A DNA stretch of 64,000 nt from Thermosynechococcus sp. HN-54 (GTDB lineage Bacteria; Cyanobacteriota; Cyanobacteriia; Thermosynechococcales; Thermosynechococcaceae). Of the stretch, positions 17,521 through 24,682 are shown one piece after another. How positions within the stretch are numbered: the first letter of the stretch is position 1; every line of letters begins with the position of its first letter. Both the position numbers and the translations under genes were made by a program. The stretch covers positions 310,001 to 374,000 of the forward strand of contig NZ_CP098039.1 of the NCBI RefSeq assembly GCF_023650955.1. The letters run 5' to 3'. Under the pieces are notes generated by a model. That model saw nothing but the letters and a program-made list of their open reading frames with translations, made no database searches and was not told the origin of the DNA.

Positions 17521-18252
17521 CTATTGCCGAAAGAGTTCAAAGGGTTCTAAAAGGGTTTGCAGTAGGGGTGTTAGCTTCTTGCTTAGCTCTTGAGAATGAC
17601 TATAAATGAGGCGCTGGCGACTGGGAATTTCAATGGGCAGAGGTGCTCGCTGGTCGGGATGCTCCTGCTGAATGATAAGTATTTGATTGCGGCGTTTACT
17701 CGCAAGGGCATAGCCGAGTTCGAGGGCAACCATTGGGGACAAATGTTCATTCCCGCTCCCATCTGCAATAAAGAGCAGTGAGCGACGCAATTGGGTGATG
17801 AATGGACTTTCAAGGCGCAGGGGAGCACTGGCTGAGCGTGGGCTTTCTACGAGTTCCAAGGCTAAGCGACTGGGAGTGTGGTTGATAAAGTCTTTGAGGG
17901 CGGTGCGAATCTCGTCGCTACTGGGGCTATCGGCTCCACTGAAAAAGAGGGTTGGTTCCAAGTAACTCAGGCGATCGCTCTTGATGAAGTAGATTTCGTG
18001 GCTGAGAACATCAATGTTGGCGATCGTATAGCTGCCGCTGCCCTCAATGTAAAATTCCACGGTTTCCCCAAGGCGATAGCGTTGAAACCACTCCGAACGC
18101 TGAACTGTTTCTAAGTCATCGAGAAAATCTGCCCGCAATGCCGTTTTCAGCAAGCTACTTTTGTTGAGGCGTAGATCGTGGGGGCGTTGCTCGATGTGTT
18201 CGAGGGGTTCATACTGCGGTAGGTACCATGCCCGCAGCGCAATAATTGCCAT
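17521..18252 (-). CDS. TIR-like or deoxyribosyltransferase-like nucleotide-binding protein
   Basis: This 243-residue protein (ATG 18252, MAIIALRAWYLPQYEP) has an N-terminal region I do not recognise and a C-terminal domain whose core SLLFIADGSGNEHLSPMVALELGYALAS...NQILIIQQ (about residues 160-200) follows the pattern of TIR-like and nucleoside 2-deoxyribosyltransferase-like folds. These have a hydrophobic strand, an Asp-containing loop, S/N-P-x-V...E-L-G-Y-A with the catalytic-type Glu, then another strand. Such domains often hydrolyse NAD or modified nucleotides. The open frame extends to 18339 but would then overlap the divergent regulator start. Activity is inference. Confidence 0.55.
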   Translation of the reverse strand: MAIIALRAWYLPQYEPLEHIEQRPHDLRLNKSSLLKTALRADFLDDLETVQRSEWFQRYRLGETVEFYIEGSGSYTIANIDVLSHEIYFIKSDRLSYLEPTLFFSGADSPSSDEIRTALKDFINHTPSRLALELVESPRSASAPLRLESPFITQLRRSLLFIADGSGNEHLSPMVALELGYALASKRRNQILIIQQEHPDQRAPLPIEIPSRQRLIYSHSQELSKKLTPLLQTLLEPFELFRQ

Positions 18253-18329
18253 TAAAACATTCCACGCAGATACTGCCAATAATAGTAAACCATGAGTAGA
18301 TTGGGTTCTACAGGAGTAGGAGAGATGCA

Positions 18330-19010
18330 ATGACAGCAAAATTATTGCTGGTGGATGATGAGCCGGGGGTGCGCGAGGCGGTAACGGCCTATTTAGAAGA
18401 CAGTGGCTTTGAAGTGACAGCAGTCGCCAATGGTCAAGCAGCTCTGGAGTACCTAGAAACCAATGTGCCTGACCTGATTATTACGGATATTATGATGCCG
18501 CAAATGGATGGCTATGCCTTTTTGGAGACAGTGCGCCAACAGCCCCACCTCAACCATATTCCCGTTATCTTCCTCACAGCGCGGGGCATGAAGCGCGATC
18601 GCATCCAAGGCTATGATGCCGGCTGTGATGCTTACCTAGCCAAACCCTTTGACCCCGATGAACTGGTGGCCATTATTAAAAATTTGCTGCGGCGCCAAGC
18701 GGCTGCCCGTGATGACGCAGAACCCAATCTGGCCAATCTAGCCCAACAAATTGCCGAACTGCGGGCAATGCTCGTCCAACAGGGCAAACGTACCCCCGCT
18801 GCCCCAACCATTCAGCTGGATCTCACGCCCCGCGAAGCGAGTGTCCTGGAACTGGTGGTCAAGGGTCTGATGAATAAAGAAATTGCCAGTCAACTGAATA
18901 CCAGTGTCCGCAATATTGAAAAGTACGTGAGTCGCCTCTTTGTGAAAACCGGTACCAGTAGCCGTACAGAACTCGTGCGCTTTGCCCTTGAACATGGCTT
19001 AGCGGATTAA
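18330..19010 (+). CDS. NarL/LuxR-type response regulator, Ycf29-like
   Basis: This 226-residue two-component regulator has an N-terminal receiver (LLLVDDEPGVREA, phospho-acceptor Asp in DLIITDIMMPQMDG at about residue 53, LTARG, and the conserved Lys in YLAKPFDPDEL). A linker of about 45 residues follows, then a LuxR-type helix-turn-helix (LTPREASVLELVVKGLMNKEIASQL...EKYVSRLFVKTG). This layout matches cyanobacterial and red-algal plastid Ycf29. AGGAG lies just upstream of the ATG at 18330. No histidine kinase is adjacent. It diverges from the TIR-like gene with 77 nt between starts. Confidence 0.9.
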   Translation: MTAKLLLVDDEPGVREAVTAYLEDSGFEVTAVANGQAALEYLETNVPDLIITDIMMPQMDGYAFLETVRQQPHLNHIPVIFLTARGMKRDRIQGYDAGCDAYLAKPFDPDELVAIIKNLLRRQAAARDDAEPNLANLAQQIAELRAMLVQQGKRTPAAPTIQLDLTPREASVLELVVKGLMNKEIASQLNTSVRNIEKYVSRLFVKTGTSSRTELVRFALEHGLAD

Positions 19011-19011
19011 G

Positions 19012-19998
19012 TTAGTGAGAGGGATCATTTTGCCAGAACCAGTCGGCAATGCGGGGTTTGGCTTTTTCCGTTGCTGTCGGGTTGAGGAGAATGATGGCTT
19101 GGCGGAGGTTGGGGGAGAGTCGTCGCTGTACCCGCTGGGGAATGCCATCGCCAAAATAAACATGACCCCGCCCGGTCAGCACCACAATCAGGCGATCGGG
19201 ATGCTGCTGATGATGGTGGGCAATGACTTTGGCCATGGTTTCATCCCAAAGCACTTGGGCTTGGTAAAAAAAGTCAAAATTGAGACTATGGCTCATGCCC
19301 TGATGGGCAGCAACGAAAATCTCCTTCAGGCGATCGCGATAGGCGGTGTTGCTCAAATCAATGTCCGTTAGGGGCGGAATATAGCGCAAATCGTCTTCCC
19401 CTAAGCTCGCTAGACCTTGGCGCGCCACTTGGCGGGTGACTTCGGTGGGCGTATTCAGGGCAATCAGGGGAATCCGCTGCTCCTTGGCAAAGCGAAAAAT
19501 GGGGGCATAGAACGACCATGGGAAGCCCCAGCGCTGGGCATATTGCGTTTGCTCCAGCAGTTCCATCTCCGTGATCTCGCCGGCAATGTAGGCATCAAGG
19601 GCGCTTTGAAAGGGACGCTGAATCATTTCGAGGGCGATCGCGAGGGGACGCCCCCGCCGCTGCAATTCCTGCAAAATCAACAGTTGTGCCTGATGATCAG
19701 CAGTGCTGTCATGGGTTTCACCCAAGTAGAGGATGTGTTTCTGCTGCCACTCCTCGTAAGCTCGCTGCAAAGATACCCATTCGCTGCCTCGCCACACCTG
19801 CTGCGCTTTCGCGCTGTGGGTTCCCGCCACAAAGAGGGCGATCGCTAAAGTGAGGACTAAGGGCTGCCAAGCAGGGGACGATCGCCACTGGCGCAACCGC
19901 TGTCCAAGGGGGGATGCCAAACGATAAAATATCTGCCAAGATCGAGATAGAGTCGTTGACGATATGGTAACGACTGTTCTTTGCTCCGCGTTCCCCAT
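19012..19998 (-). CDS. ChaN/Tiki-superfamily haem-binding-like protein
   Basis: This protein belongs to the ChaN (DUF399) family, related to EreA/Tiki proteins; members bind haem or act as metalloproteases. The core is diagnostic: ILYLGETHDSTADHQAQL, IALEMIQRPFQSALDAYIAG, WGFPWSFYAPIFRFAKEQRIPLIALN and RLIVVLTGRGHVYFGDGIP, with the GETH and GRGHV motifs carrying likely ligand residues. An N-terminal hydrophobic segment ending THSAKA suggests export. The start is uncertain (19998, 20016 or 20031); the longer forms overlap the 5' end of the divergent DHH gene region. Its stop is one nt from that of the response regulator. Confidence 0.8.
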   Translation of the reverse strand: MGNAEQRTVVTISSTTLSRSWQIFYRLASPLGQRLRQWRSSPAWQPLVLTLAIALFVAGTHSAKAQQVWRGSEWVSLQRAYEEWQQKHILYLGETHDSTADHQAQLLILQELQRRGRPLAIALEMIQRPFQSALDAYIAGEITEMELLEQTQYAQRWGFPWSFYAPIFRFAKEQRIPLIALNTPTEVTRQVARQGLASLGEDDLRYIPPLTDIDLSNTAYRDRLKEIFVAAHQGMSHSLNFDFFYQAQVLWDETMAKVIAHHHQQHPDRLIVVLTGRGHVYFGDGIPQRVQRRLSPNLRQAIILLNPTATEKAKPRIADWFWQNDPSH

Positions 19999-20033
19999 TG
20001 GGTTTATCCCTGTCATCCAACGCTGAAACAACT

Positions 20034-21293
20034 ATGCAATCCCCCTATCCAGTTGAACTCAGTGACTCTCTTACCAGTGACGTTAGTACCGCTCATCCTG
20101 AACTGAATGGTAACGCACTGGTGAAATCGGAGACGAAGACGACAGATTTGGTGAAGGCGGAAGTTCGCTTGAGTGACCCCCGTGCCGAAGCCCTGCGGCA
20201 GATGCTGGAACGCCATCGCGGTACGCGGCAGTTGATTATTCTCCAAGATTTTCCTGATCCCGATGCCCTCTCTTCGGCATGGACTTACAAACTGATCGCT
20301 GAGCAATTTGAGATTCAGTGCGATATTGCCTACGCCGGTGCCCTGAGTCATCAGGAAAACATTACCCTAGTGCGGCTGACGGGGATGCCTCTAGTTCGCT
20401 GGTCTGTGCAGGGAACCAAAAATAAAGATCAGCGGGATTGTACCTGTTACCAAGGCTATGTGCTGATTGACAACCAAGGCACCACCAGTCAATTGCTGCC
20501 CATGGTACAGGAGGCTGGCCTGCCGGCGATCGCCATCATTGATCACCACAGTCTTCAAGAATCTATTCAAGCCGAGTTTACAGACATTCGGCCGACCACC
20601 CGCGCCACAGCCACCATCTTTACCCAATACCTGCAAGCGGGTCTGCTCACCCTCGACAGTAGCAATCCGATTCATGTGAAATGTGCCACGGCTCTGATGC
20701 ATGGGCTGCGCTCAGACACCGACTGCCTCAAACAAGCCAAAGAAGAAGACTTTCTGGCAGCCGCTTTCTTGAGTCGGTTCATTGACTATCAACTGCTGAA
20801 TACCATTTTGCAGTCCCACCGCTCAAAGCAAGTGATGGATGTGATCGAGCGATCGCTGAAAAACCGCTCTATTCACAACAACTTCTCGATTTCCGGGGTG
20901 GGCTATATCCGCTACGAAGACCGCGATGCCATTCCCCAAGCCGCAGATTTCCTCGTCACCGAAGAGAACGTCCACACCGCCGTGGTCTATGGCCTTGTCC
21001 ACGATGAAGATGAAGAGGTAGAACTGATTATCGGTTCACTGCGCACGACAAAAATTACCCTTGACCCCGACGAATTTATCAAAGAGGCCTTTGGTAAGGA
21101 TCGCCAAGGACGCTTCTTTGGTGGGGGTCGCTCCCAAGCCGGTGGCTTTGAAATCCCCGTGGGCTTCTTGTCGGGTCTCAATGAAAATCCAGAATACGCT
21201 AAACTCAAGTGGAGCGTTTACGATACGCAGATTAAGCAGAAGCTCCTCCACCTCGTTAATCCGAAGAACAATGTCCTCCATGGTACGGAGTAA
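20034..21293 (+). CDS. DHH-family phosphoesterase, NrnA-like
   Basis: This 419-residue protein (ATG 20034) is a DHH/DHHA1 phosphoesterase of the NrnA/oligoribonuclease type, which degrades short oligonucleotides or 3'-phosphoadenosine phosphates. The N-terminal DHH domain has FPDPDALSSAWTYKLI (about residues 77-92) and the hallmark IDHHS (about 173-177). The C-terminal DHHA1 domain has GRFFGGGRSQAGGFEIPVGFL (GGGR-type RNA-binding loop). The first 55 residues are low-complexity and polar. The same-strand neighbour sixA follows after 34 nt. Confidence 0.87.
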   Translation: MQSPYPVELSDSLTSDVSTAHPELNGNALVKSETKTTDLVKAEVRLSDPRAEALRQMLERHRGTRQLIILQDFPDPDALSSAWTYKLIAEQFEIQCDIAYAGALSHQENITLVRLTGMPLVRWSVQGTKNKDQRDCTCYQGYVLIDNQGTTSQLLPMVQEAGLPAIAIIDHHSLQESIQAEFTDIRPTTRATATIFTQYLQAGLLTLDSSNPIHVKCATALMHGLRSDTDCLKQAKEEDFLAAAFLSRFIDYQLLNTILQSHRSKQVMDVIERSLKNRSIHNNFSISGVGYIRYEDRDAIPQAADFLVTEENVHTAVVYGLVHDEDEEVELIIGSLRTTKITLDPDEFIKEAFGKDRQGRFFGGGRSQAGGFEIPVGFLSGLNENPEYAKLKWSVYDTQIKQKLLHLVNPKNNVLHGTE

Positions 21294-21327
21294 GGCACTG
21301 TTTGCAGTAATCAAGTTTTAGGTTTTT

Positions 21328-21846
21328 ATGACGGAGCTAACAGTCTTTTTTTTCCGCCACGGGATCGCGGTTGAAGGGGAGGTATTTCAAGGCAGTGATG
21401 GCGATCGCCCCCTGACGGCCAAAGGGGAAAAGAAAACCCATCAGATTGCACGGCGGTTACTGGATTTGGGCATTGAGGCAGAACTGATTCTCTCCTCGCC
21501 ACTAGTGCGAGCACGGCAAACGGCAGAAATTCTCCTTGAAGTGGGGGTTGCCCCTGATCTGATGATTTCTGACCTGTTGGCTCCGAGTGGCAGTTTGCAA
21601 GAATGGCTCCATTGGCTGAACCACTGGCGTCAAGACCATGAGGGTGCCCTGATTGCCGTGGGCCATGAGCCGAATCTCAGTCACTGGGCAGAACTCCTCA
21701 TCTGTGGCAAAGCCCTGGGACACCTCCAGCTCAAGAAAGCTGGGATTATTGGCCTCAAGCTGCCCGAAACCGATCCCCTTGGTAATAGCCAACTCTTTTG
21801 GCTGACGCCCCCCAAGTTTTTGCTGAACAGCAGTGGCCTTGCTTGA
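21328..21846 (+). CDS. sixA: Phosphohistidine phosphatase SixA
   Basis: SixA (172 aa) is a histidine-phosphatase-superfamily enzyme that removes phosphate from phosphohistidine, in E. coli acting on histidine kinases or PTS proteins. The catalytic RHG motif (VFFFRHGIA) is at residues 6-14, followed by DRPLTAKGEKKTHQIARRL and LILSSPLVRARQTAEIL; the second His is in AVGHEPNLS. The size fits short SixA. It lies 34 nt after the DHH gene, likely in one transcript. Confidence 0.93.
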   Translation: MTELTVFFFRHGIAVEGEVFQGSDGDRPLTAKGEKKTHQIARRLLDLGIEAELILSSPLVRARQTAEILLEVGVAPDLMISDLLAPSGSLQEWLHWLNHWRQDHEGALIAVGHEPNLSHWAELLICGKALGHLQLKKAGIIGLKLPETDPLGNSQLFWLTPPKFLLNSSGLA

Positions 21847-21936
21847 CTGCGACCCTTTATTCCCCTGAGCTACCTCTCTAACCCAAATCGTCCCAAAGCG
21901 ACAAAATAGAAATACAGACTGCCATAGGACGGGAGC

Positions 21937-22311
21937 ATGGATTCTGGGTCGGAAATTACTGCGCACTTACCGCCAGAGGTGCTGAATTGGCTGTATGCCT
22001 ATCAGCGGGAGCATCAATTTGCCAGCCTTGAGGGCGCCATCGTTGATATTGTTTGCAAGTTTTATGCGCAAGGGAATCATTTACCGGAACGGGTGGCAGA
22101 TCTAGAGCGACGGGTGAATGCCCTTAGCCGTGAGGTCATCCATCTGCGACAGCAATTGCCAGAAAACTACGATCGCCTGCGGGAACAGTTGGCAGCCGTG
22201 CGCTTGAGTCATTCAGGCATTCTTCACAATTTGCGCGATCGCGTGGAGGCTCTAGAAGCAGAAGTCTTTGCCCATCGCCCTAACGCTGTTGACGCAGAGG
22301 CTGATAGTTGA
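21937..22311 (+). CDS. Small coiled-coil protein, unknown function
   Basis: This 124-residue protein has an N-terminal part (ITAHLPPEVLNWLYAYQREHQFASLEGAIVDIV, residues 7-39) that looks like a ribbon-helix-helix or helix-turn-helix segment. A long coiled coil follows (LERRVNALSREVIHLRQQLPENYDRLREQLA...DRVEALEAEVF). I recognise no named family. Its last 32 nt overlap the 3' end of the convergent CTDH gene. It could be a DNA-binding scaffold, but that is only a pattern-based guess. Confidence 0.65.
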   Translation: MDSGSEITAHLPPEVLNWLYAYQREHQFASLEGAIVDIVCKFYAQGNHLPERVADLERRVNALSREVIHLRQQLPENYDRLREQLAAVRLSHSGILHNLRDRVEALEAEVFAHRPNAVDAEADS

Positions 22312-22696
22312 GGAGTTCCTCCAAGGTTGCCAGCAGATCCACGGTCACAAACGTGATTTGATCCTCGGTATTGAGACCAAATTGCCACGCCACGTTCACA
22401 CTAAAGAGCGGCAGTTTGGCTTTGCCCACCAAGCGATAGCAGCGTTCATTGTCCTCTGTGCTCAGACATTCTCCTTTACGGGGTTCGACGCGCAGGCCCA
22501 CGGCCTCAACGCTCAAATAGCGAGCGATCGCCCCCCGACCCACCACCGCCTCCTCAAAGGGCGGATAGAGCACTCCCTGCTCAGCAAACAGGGCTGCCAC
22601 AGCCTCGTAGCGTTCGTCGTTGAGGGCAGCAAAATAGGCGGTTATGGTTGGCTCGTCAATGCCGAGAATGGGATTCTCTTGAACGAGAGGGGTCAT
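22280..22696 (-). CDS. CTDH: homolog of the OCP C-terminal domain (NTF2 fold)
   Basis: This 138-residue NTF2-like protein matches the C-terminal domain of the orange carotenoid protein along its length: ITAYFAALNDERYEAVAALFAEQGVLYPPFEEAVVGRGAIARYL, then VNVAWQFGL containing the Trp that contacts the carotenoid ring in OCP, and ITFVTVDLLATLEELLN at the end. Stand-alone homologs (CTDH) bind carotenoid as dimers and can hand it to an HCP. Cysteines in KGEC and NERC could form the dimer disulfide reported for some CTDHs. It lies 79 nt downstream of the HCP gene, beyond a terminator-like hairpin. Confidence 0.9.
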   Translation of the reverse strand: MTPLVQENPILGIDEPTITAYFAALNDERYEAVAALFAEQGVLYPPFEEAVVGRGAIARYLSVEAVGLRVEPRKGECLSTEDNERCYRLVGKAKLPLFSVNVAWQFGLNTEDQITFVTVDLLATLEELLNYQPLRQQR

Positions 22697-22728
22697 GGTT
22701 TCATTTCCTCAGTGGTTTGTATCAAGAC

Positions 22729-22752
22729 AAAAAAAGGGAGCGCATTGCCCCC
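22729..22752 (-). terminator. Terminator or attenuator between HCP and CTDH genes
   Basis: On the minus strand GGGGGC and GCTCCC form a 6-bp stem (one G-T pair) with a five-base loop, AATGC, followed by seven T. It lies 23 nt after the HCP stop and 32 nt before the CTDH start, so it could reduce CTDH expression relative to HCP. Confidence 0.75.
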
Positions 22753-22775
22753 TTGCGTAACCCATGGCATCTCAA

Positions 22776-23273
22776 TTAGACAGCAAGCGGATCCACACCC
22801 ATGGCGACAACCGCATTCCGCAGGACGGTAATTTGTTGACCAAAGTCAAGGGCTTTGATAGCTGCAAACACGCGATCAGCATCGCGGCTGAGGGTGTAAC
22901 CGGGGGGAACGGGTACCACAAACCCTTGTTTCATCAATTCTGCCAGTTGGTACCAGAAGGCGAGCTTGGTGTTGGGGCTAAACACACCGTAGGCACGGGT
23001 GAGAGGGGTGTCCACATTGGCCACCAAGTCGCGCATGAATTGCAGTTGCTCATCAAAACTGAGGGCTTTGACCTGATTGAGCAGCCCTTCCGCCAGTTGT
23101 AGGCGAGCCGTACCGGGGGCGGCGGCTGTAATCGAACGACCCGTTTCAGTGTAGATGAACCACAGGAGTCCCAGTTTGTCATCCACACTCAGGCAGTTGA
23201 AGAGAGCAGTTACGTCTTGAACCGCTGTGGCCAGTGTCGAGGGATTGAAACGAGTATCGGTGGTGTAGGTCAT
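22776..23273 (-). CDS. HCP: helical carotenoid protein (OCP N-terminal domain homolog)
   Basis: This 165-residue all-helical protein matches the N-terminal carotenoid-binding domain of OCP: FNCLSVDDKLGLLWFIYTETGRSITAAAPG near residues 26-55, LAEGLLNQVKALSFDEQLQFMRDLV, and TRAYGVFSPNTKLAFWYQLAELMKQG at about 92-117. It ends just after the domain, with no linker or C-terminal domain, so this is an HCP and not a full OCP. HCPs bind keto-carotenoids; some quench singlet oxygen or phycobilisomes. It pairs with CTDH just downstream, together representing a split OCP. Confidence 0.92.
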   Translation of the reverse strand: MTYTTDTRFNPSTLATAVQDVTALFNCLSVDDKLGLLWFIYTETGRSITAAAPGTARLQLAEGLLNQVKALSFDEQLQFMRDLVANVDTPLTRAYGVFSPNTKLAFWYQLAELMKQGFVVPVPPGYTLSRDADRVFAAIKALDFGQQITVLRNAVVAMGVDPLAV

Positions 23274-23576
23274 ATAGCTTCAGAGATGTTAAATGTCTAG
23301 CGTGTTGCTATGCTTATCTCTGCCTCCTAGTCAACAGTATGTTACATATCTTCATAAAAAGCAACACAATTTTATAAATATCGGTAATAAATCTATCTTA
23401 TGACTCATTTGAATAGAATGAAATAAATCTATTATAGCCACCCAGAGCGAGACGGGTCTGATTTGAGTCATCTGTCCCCCGCCTGTTGCCACTTCTTCAG
23501 AAAAAAGCGGTTTGGCACACCCATCGAGAGTTGTTACAAATGTTAAGATTGCATCTGTTTTGGCAAGAACACGCCT
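23274..23576. other. Intergenic region between divergent HCP and glycosyltransferase genes
   Basis: About 300 AT-rich bases with no coding frame that looks real. It should hold the promoters of both flanking genes. No strong hairpin, RNA gene or repeat was found. Confidence 0.4.
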
Positions 23577-24674
23577 GTGGCTCGACCAACCCTCTACGTG
23601 GCAATCACAAACCATGGCTTTGGCCATGTGGCGCGGACAACGGCACTCGTGAATGCCATTCGTCGCCAAGTGCCCGATCTCTTGCCGCTGATCGTGACGA
23701 CGGCACCCTACTGGTTGTTGCAGGCAAACCTTGAAGGGGAGTTCATTCACCGTCCCCGTGCACTTGATCTGGGAGTGGTGCAGGCTGACAGTCTGCAAAT
23801 GGATCTCGCCGCCACCCGTGCCAAGCTCTTGGAACTTCAGGCCGCAGCCCCTGAGTTGATCCGCGCCGAGGCGGACTTTATTCAACAAAATCGGGCGCAG
23901 TTAGTGTTGGCGGATATTCCCCCTTTAGCTGTGGCGATCGCCCACGCGGCCAGGGTGCCCTGCTGGATGGCTAGTAACTTTGGTTGGGACTTTATCTATC
24001 GCTCCTTTGGGGAGCCGTTTCTGGAGATTGCCGATTGGGTGAGTGATCTGTATAGCGGGTGCGATCGCTTGTTTCAATTGCCCTTTGCTGAACCGTTGCG
24101 CGCCTTTCCCCACAAGGAAGCGGTGGGCCTGACTGGTGCTGAACCGCGTTTTGAACCAGACGTGCTGCGTCAACGCCTCGGCCTGACTGTTCCCCGCGAT
24201 CGCACAGTTCTTTTGACCTTTGGCGGCCTGAGTTTGCAAGCGATTCCCTACGAGACCCTTAAGGCGTTTCCCGATTGGCAGTTCCTTACGTTTGATAGCA
24301 GTGCCCCTGAGGACTTACCGAACCTACTGAAGCTCTGTGGCCGGCAATTGCGCCCTGTGGATGTGATGCCCCTGTGTGGCCGAATCATCTCCAAGCCCGG
24401 TTATGGCACCTATGCAGAAGCCTGTCGCTTGGGGGTACCGGTGGCAACCATTCGCCGCGATGATTTTGCCGAAGGCCCCGTTTTAGTGGCCGGCTTGCAG
24501 GCACATCATTACCATCAAATTCTCAGCCATGAAGAATTTTTTGGCGGCCATTGGGACTTTTTGCGAGCGGCACCTCAGCCTCCTTTAGACCCCACGCCTC
24601 TTGATCTCAATGGGAATTCTACGATCGCTGCCGCTGTTGCCTATTATTTGAATCAACACAATTACTATTCGTAG
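23577..24674 (+). CDS. GT-B type glycosyltransferase-like protein
   Basis: This 365-residue protein starts at a GTG (MARPTLYVAITNHGFGHVARTTALVNAIRR) with the GHxxR loop typical of GT-B glycosyltransferases and the related N-terminal part of L-arabinokinase. A donor-binding C-terminal half contains VDVMPLCGRIISKPGYGTYAEACRLGVPVATIRRDDFAEG, the MurG-like pattern for nucleotide-sugar binding. Between them lies LLTFGGLSLQAIPYETLKAFPDWQFLTFDS. No membrane segment is visible. It opens a same-strand cluster with a TPR protein (8 nt downstream) and a nucleotidase. Donor and acceptor are unknown. Confidence 0.78.
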   Translation: MARPTLYVAITNHGFGHVARTTALVNAIRRQVPDLLPLIVTTAPYWLLQANLEGEFIHRPRALDLGVVQADSLQMDLAATRAKLLELQAAAPELIRAEADFIQQNRAQLVLADIPPLAVAIAHAARVPCWMASNFGWDFIYRSFGEPFLEIADWVSDLYSGCDRLFQLPFAEPLRAFPHKEAVGLTGAEPRFEPDVLRQRLGLTVPRDRTVLLTFGGLSLQAIPYETLKAFPDWQFLTFDSSAPEDLPNLLKLCGRQLRPVDVMPLCGRIISKPGYGTYAEACRLGVPVATIRRDDFAEGPVLVAGLQAHHYHQILSHEEFFGGHWDFLRAAPQPPLDPTPLDLNGNSTIAAAVAYYLNQHNYYS

Positions 24675-24682
24675 CAATCGCC

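Noticed and set aside
19012-20031. ChaN start at 20031
   Set aside because: It would overlap the region just before the divergent DHH start and adds residues with no signal-peptide character; left uncertain and the 19998 start used.
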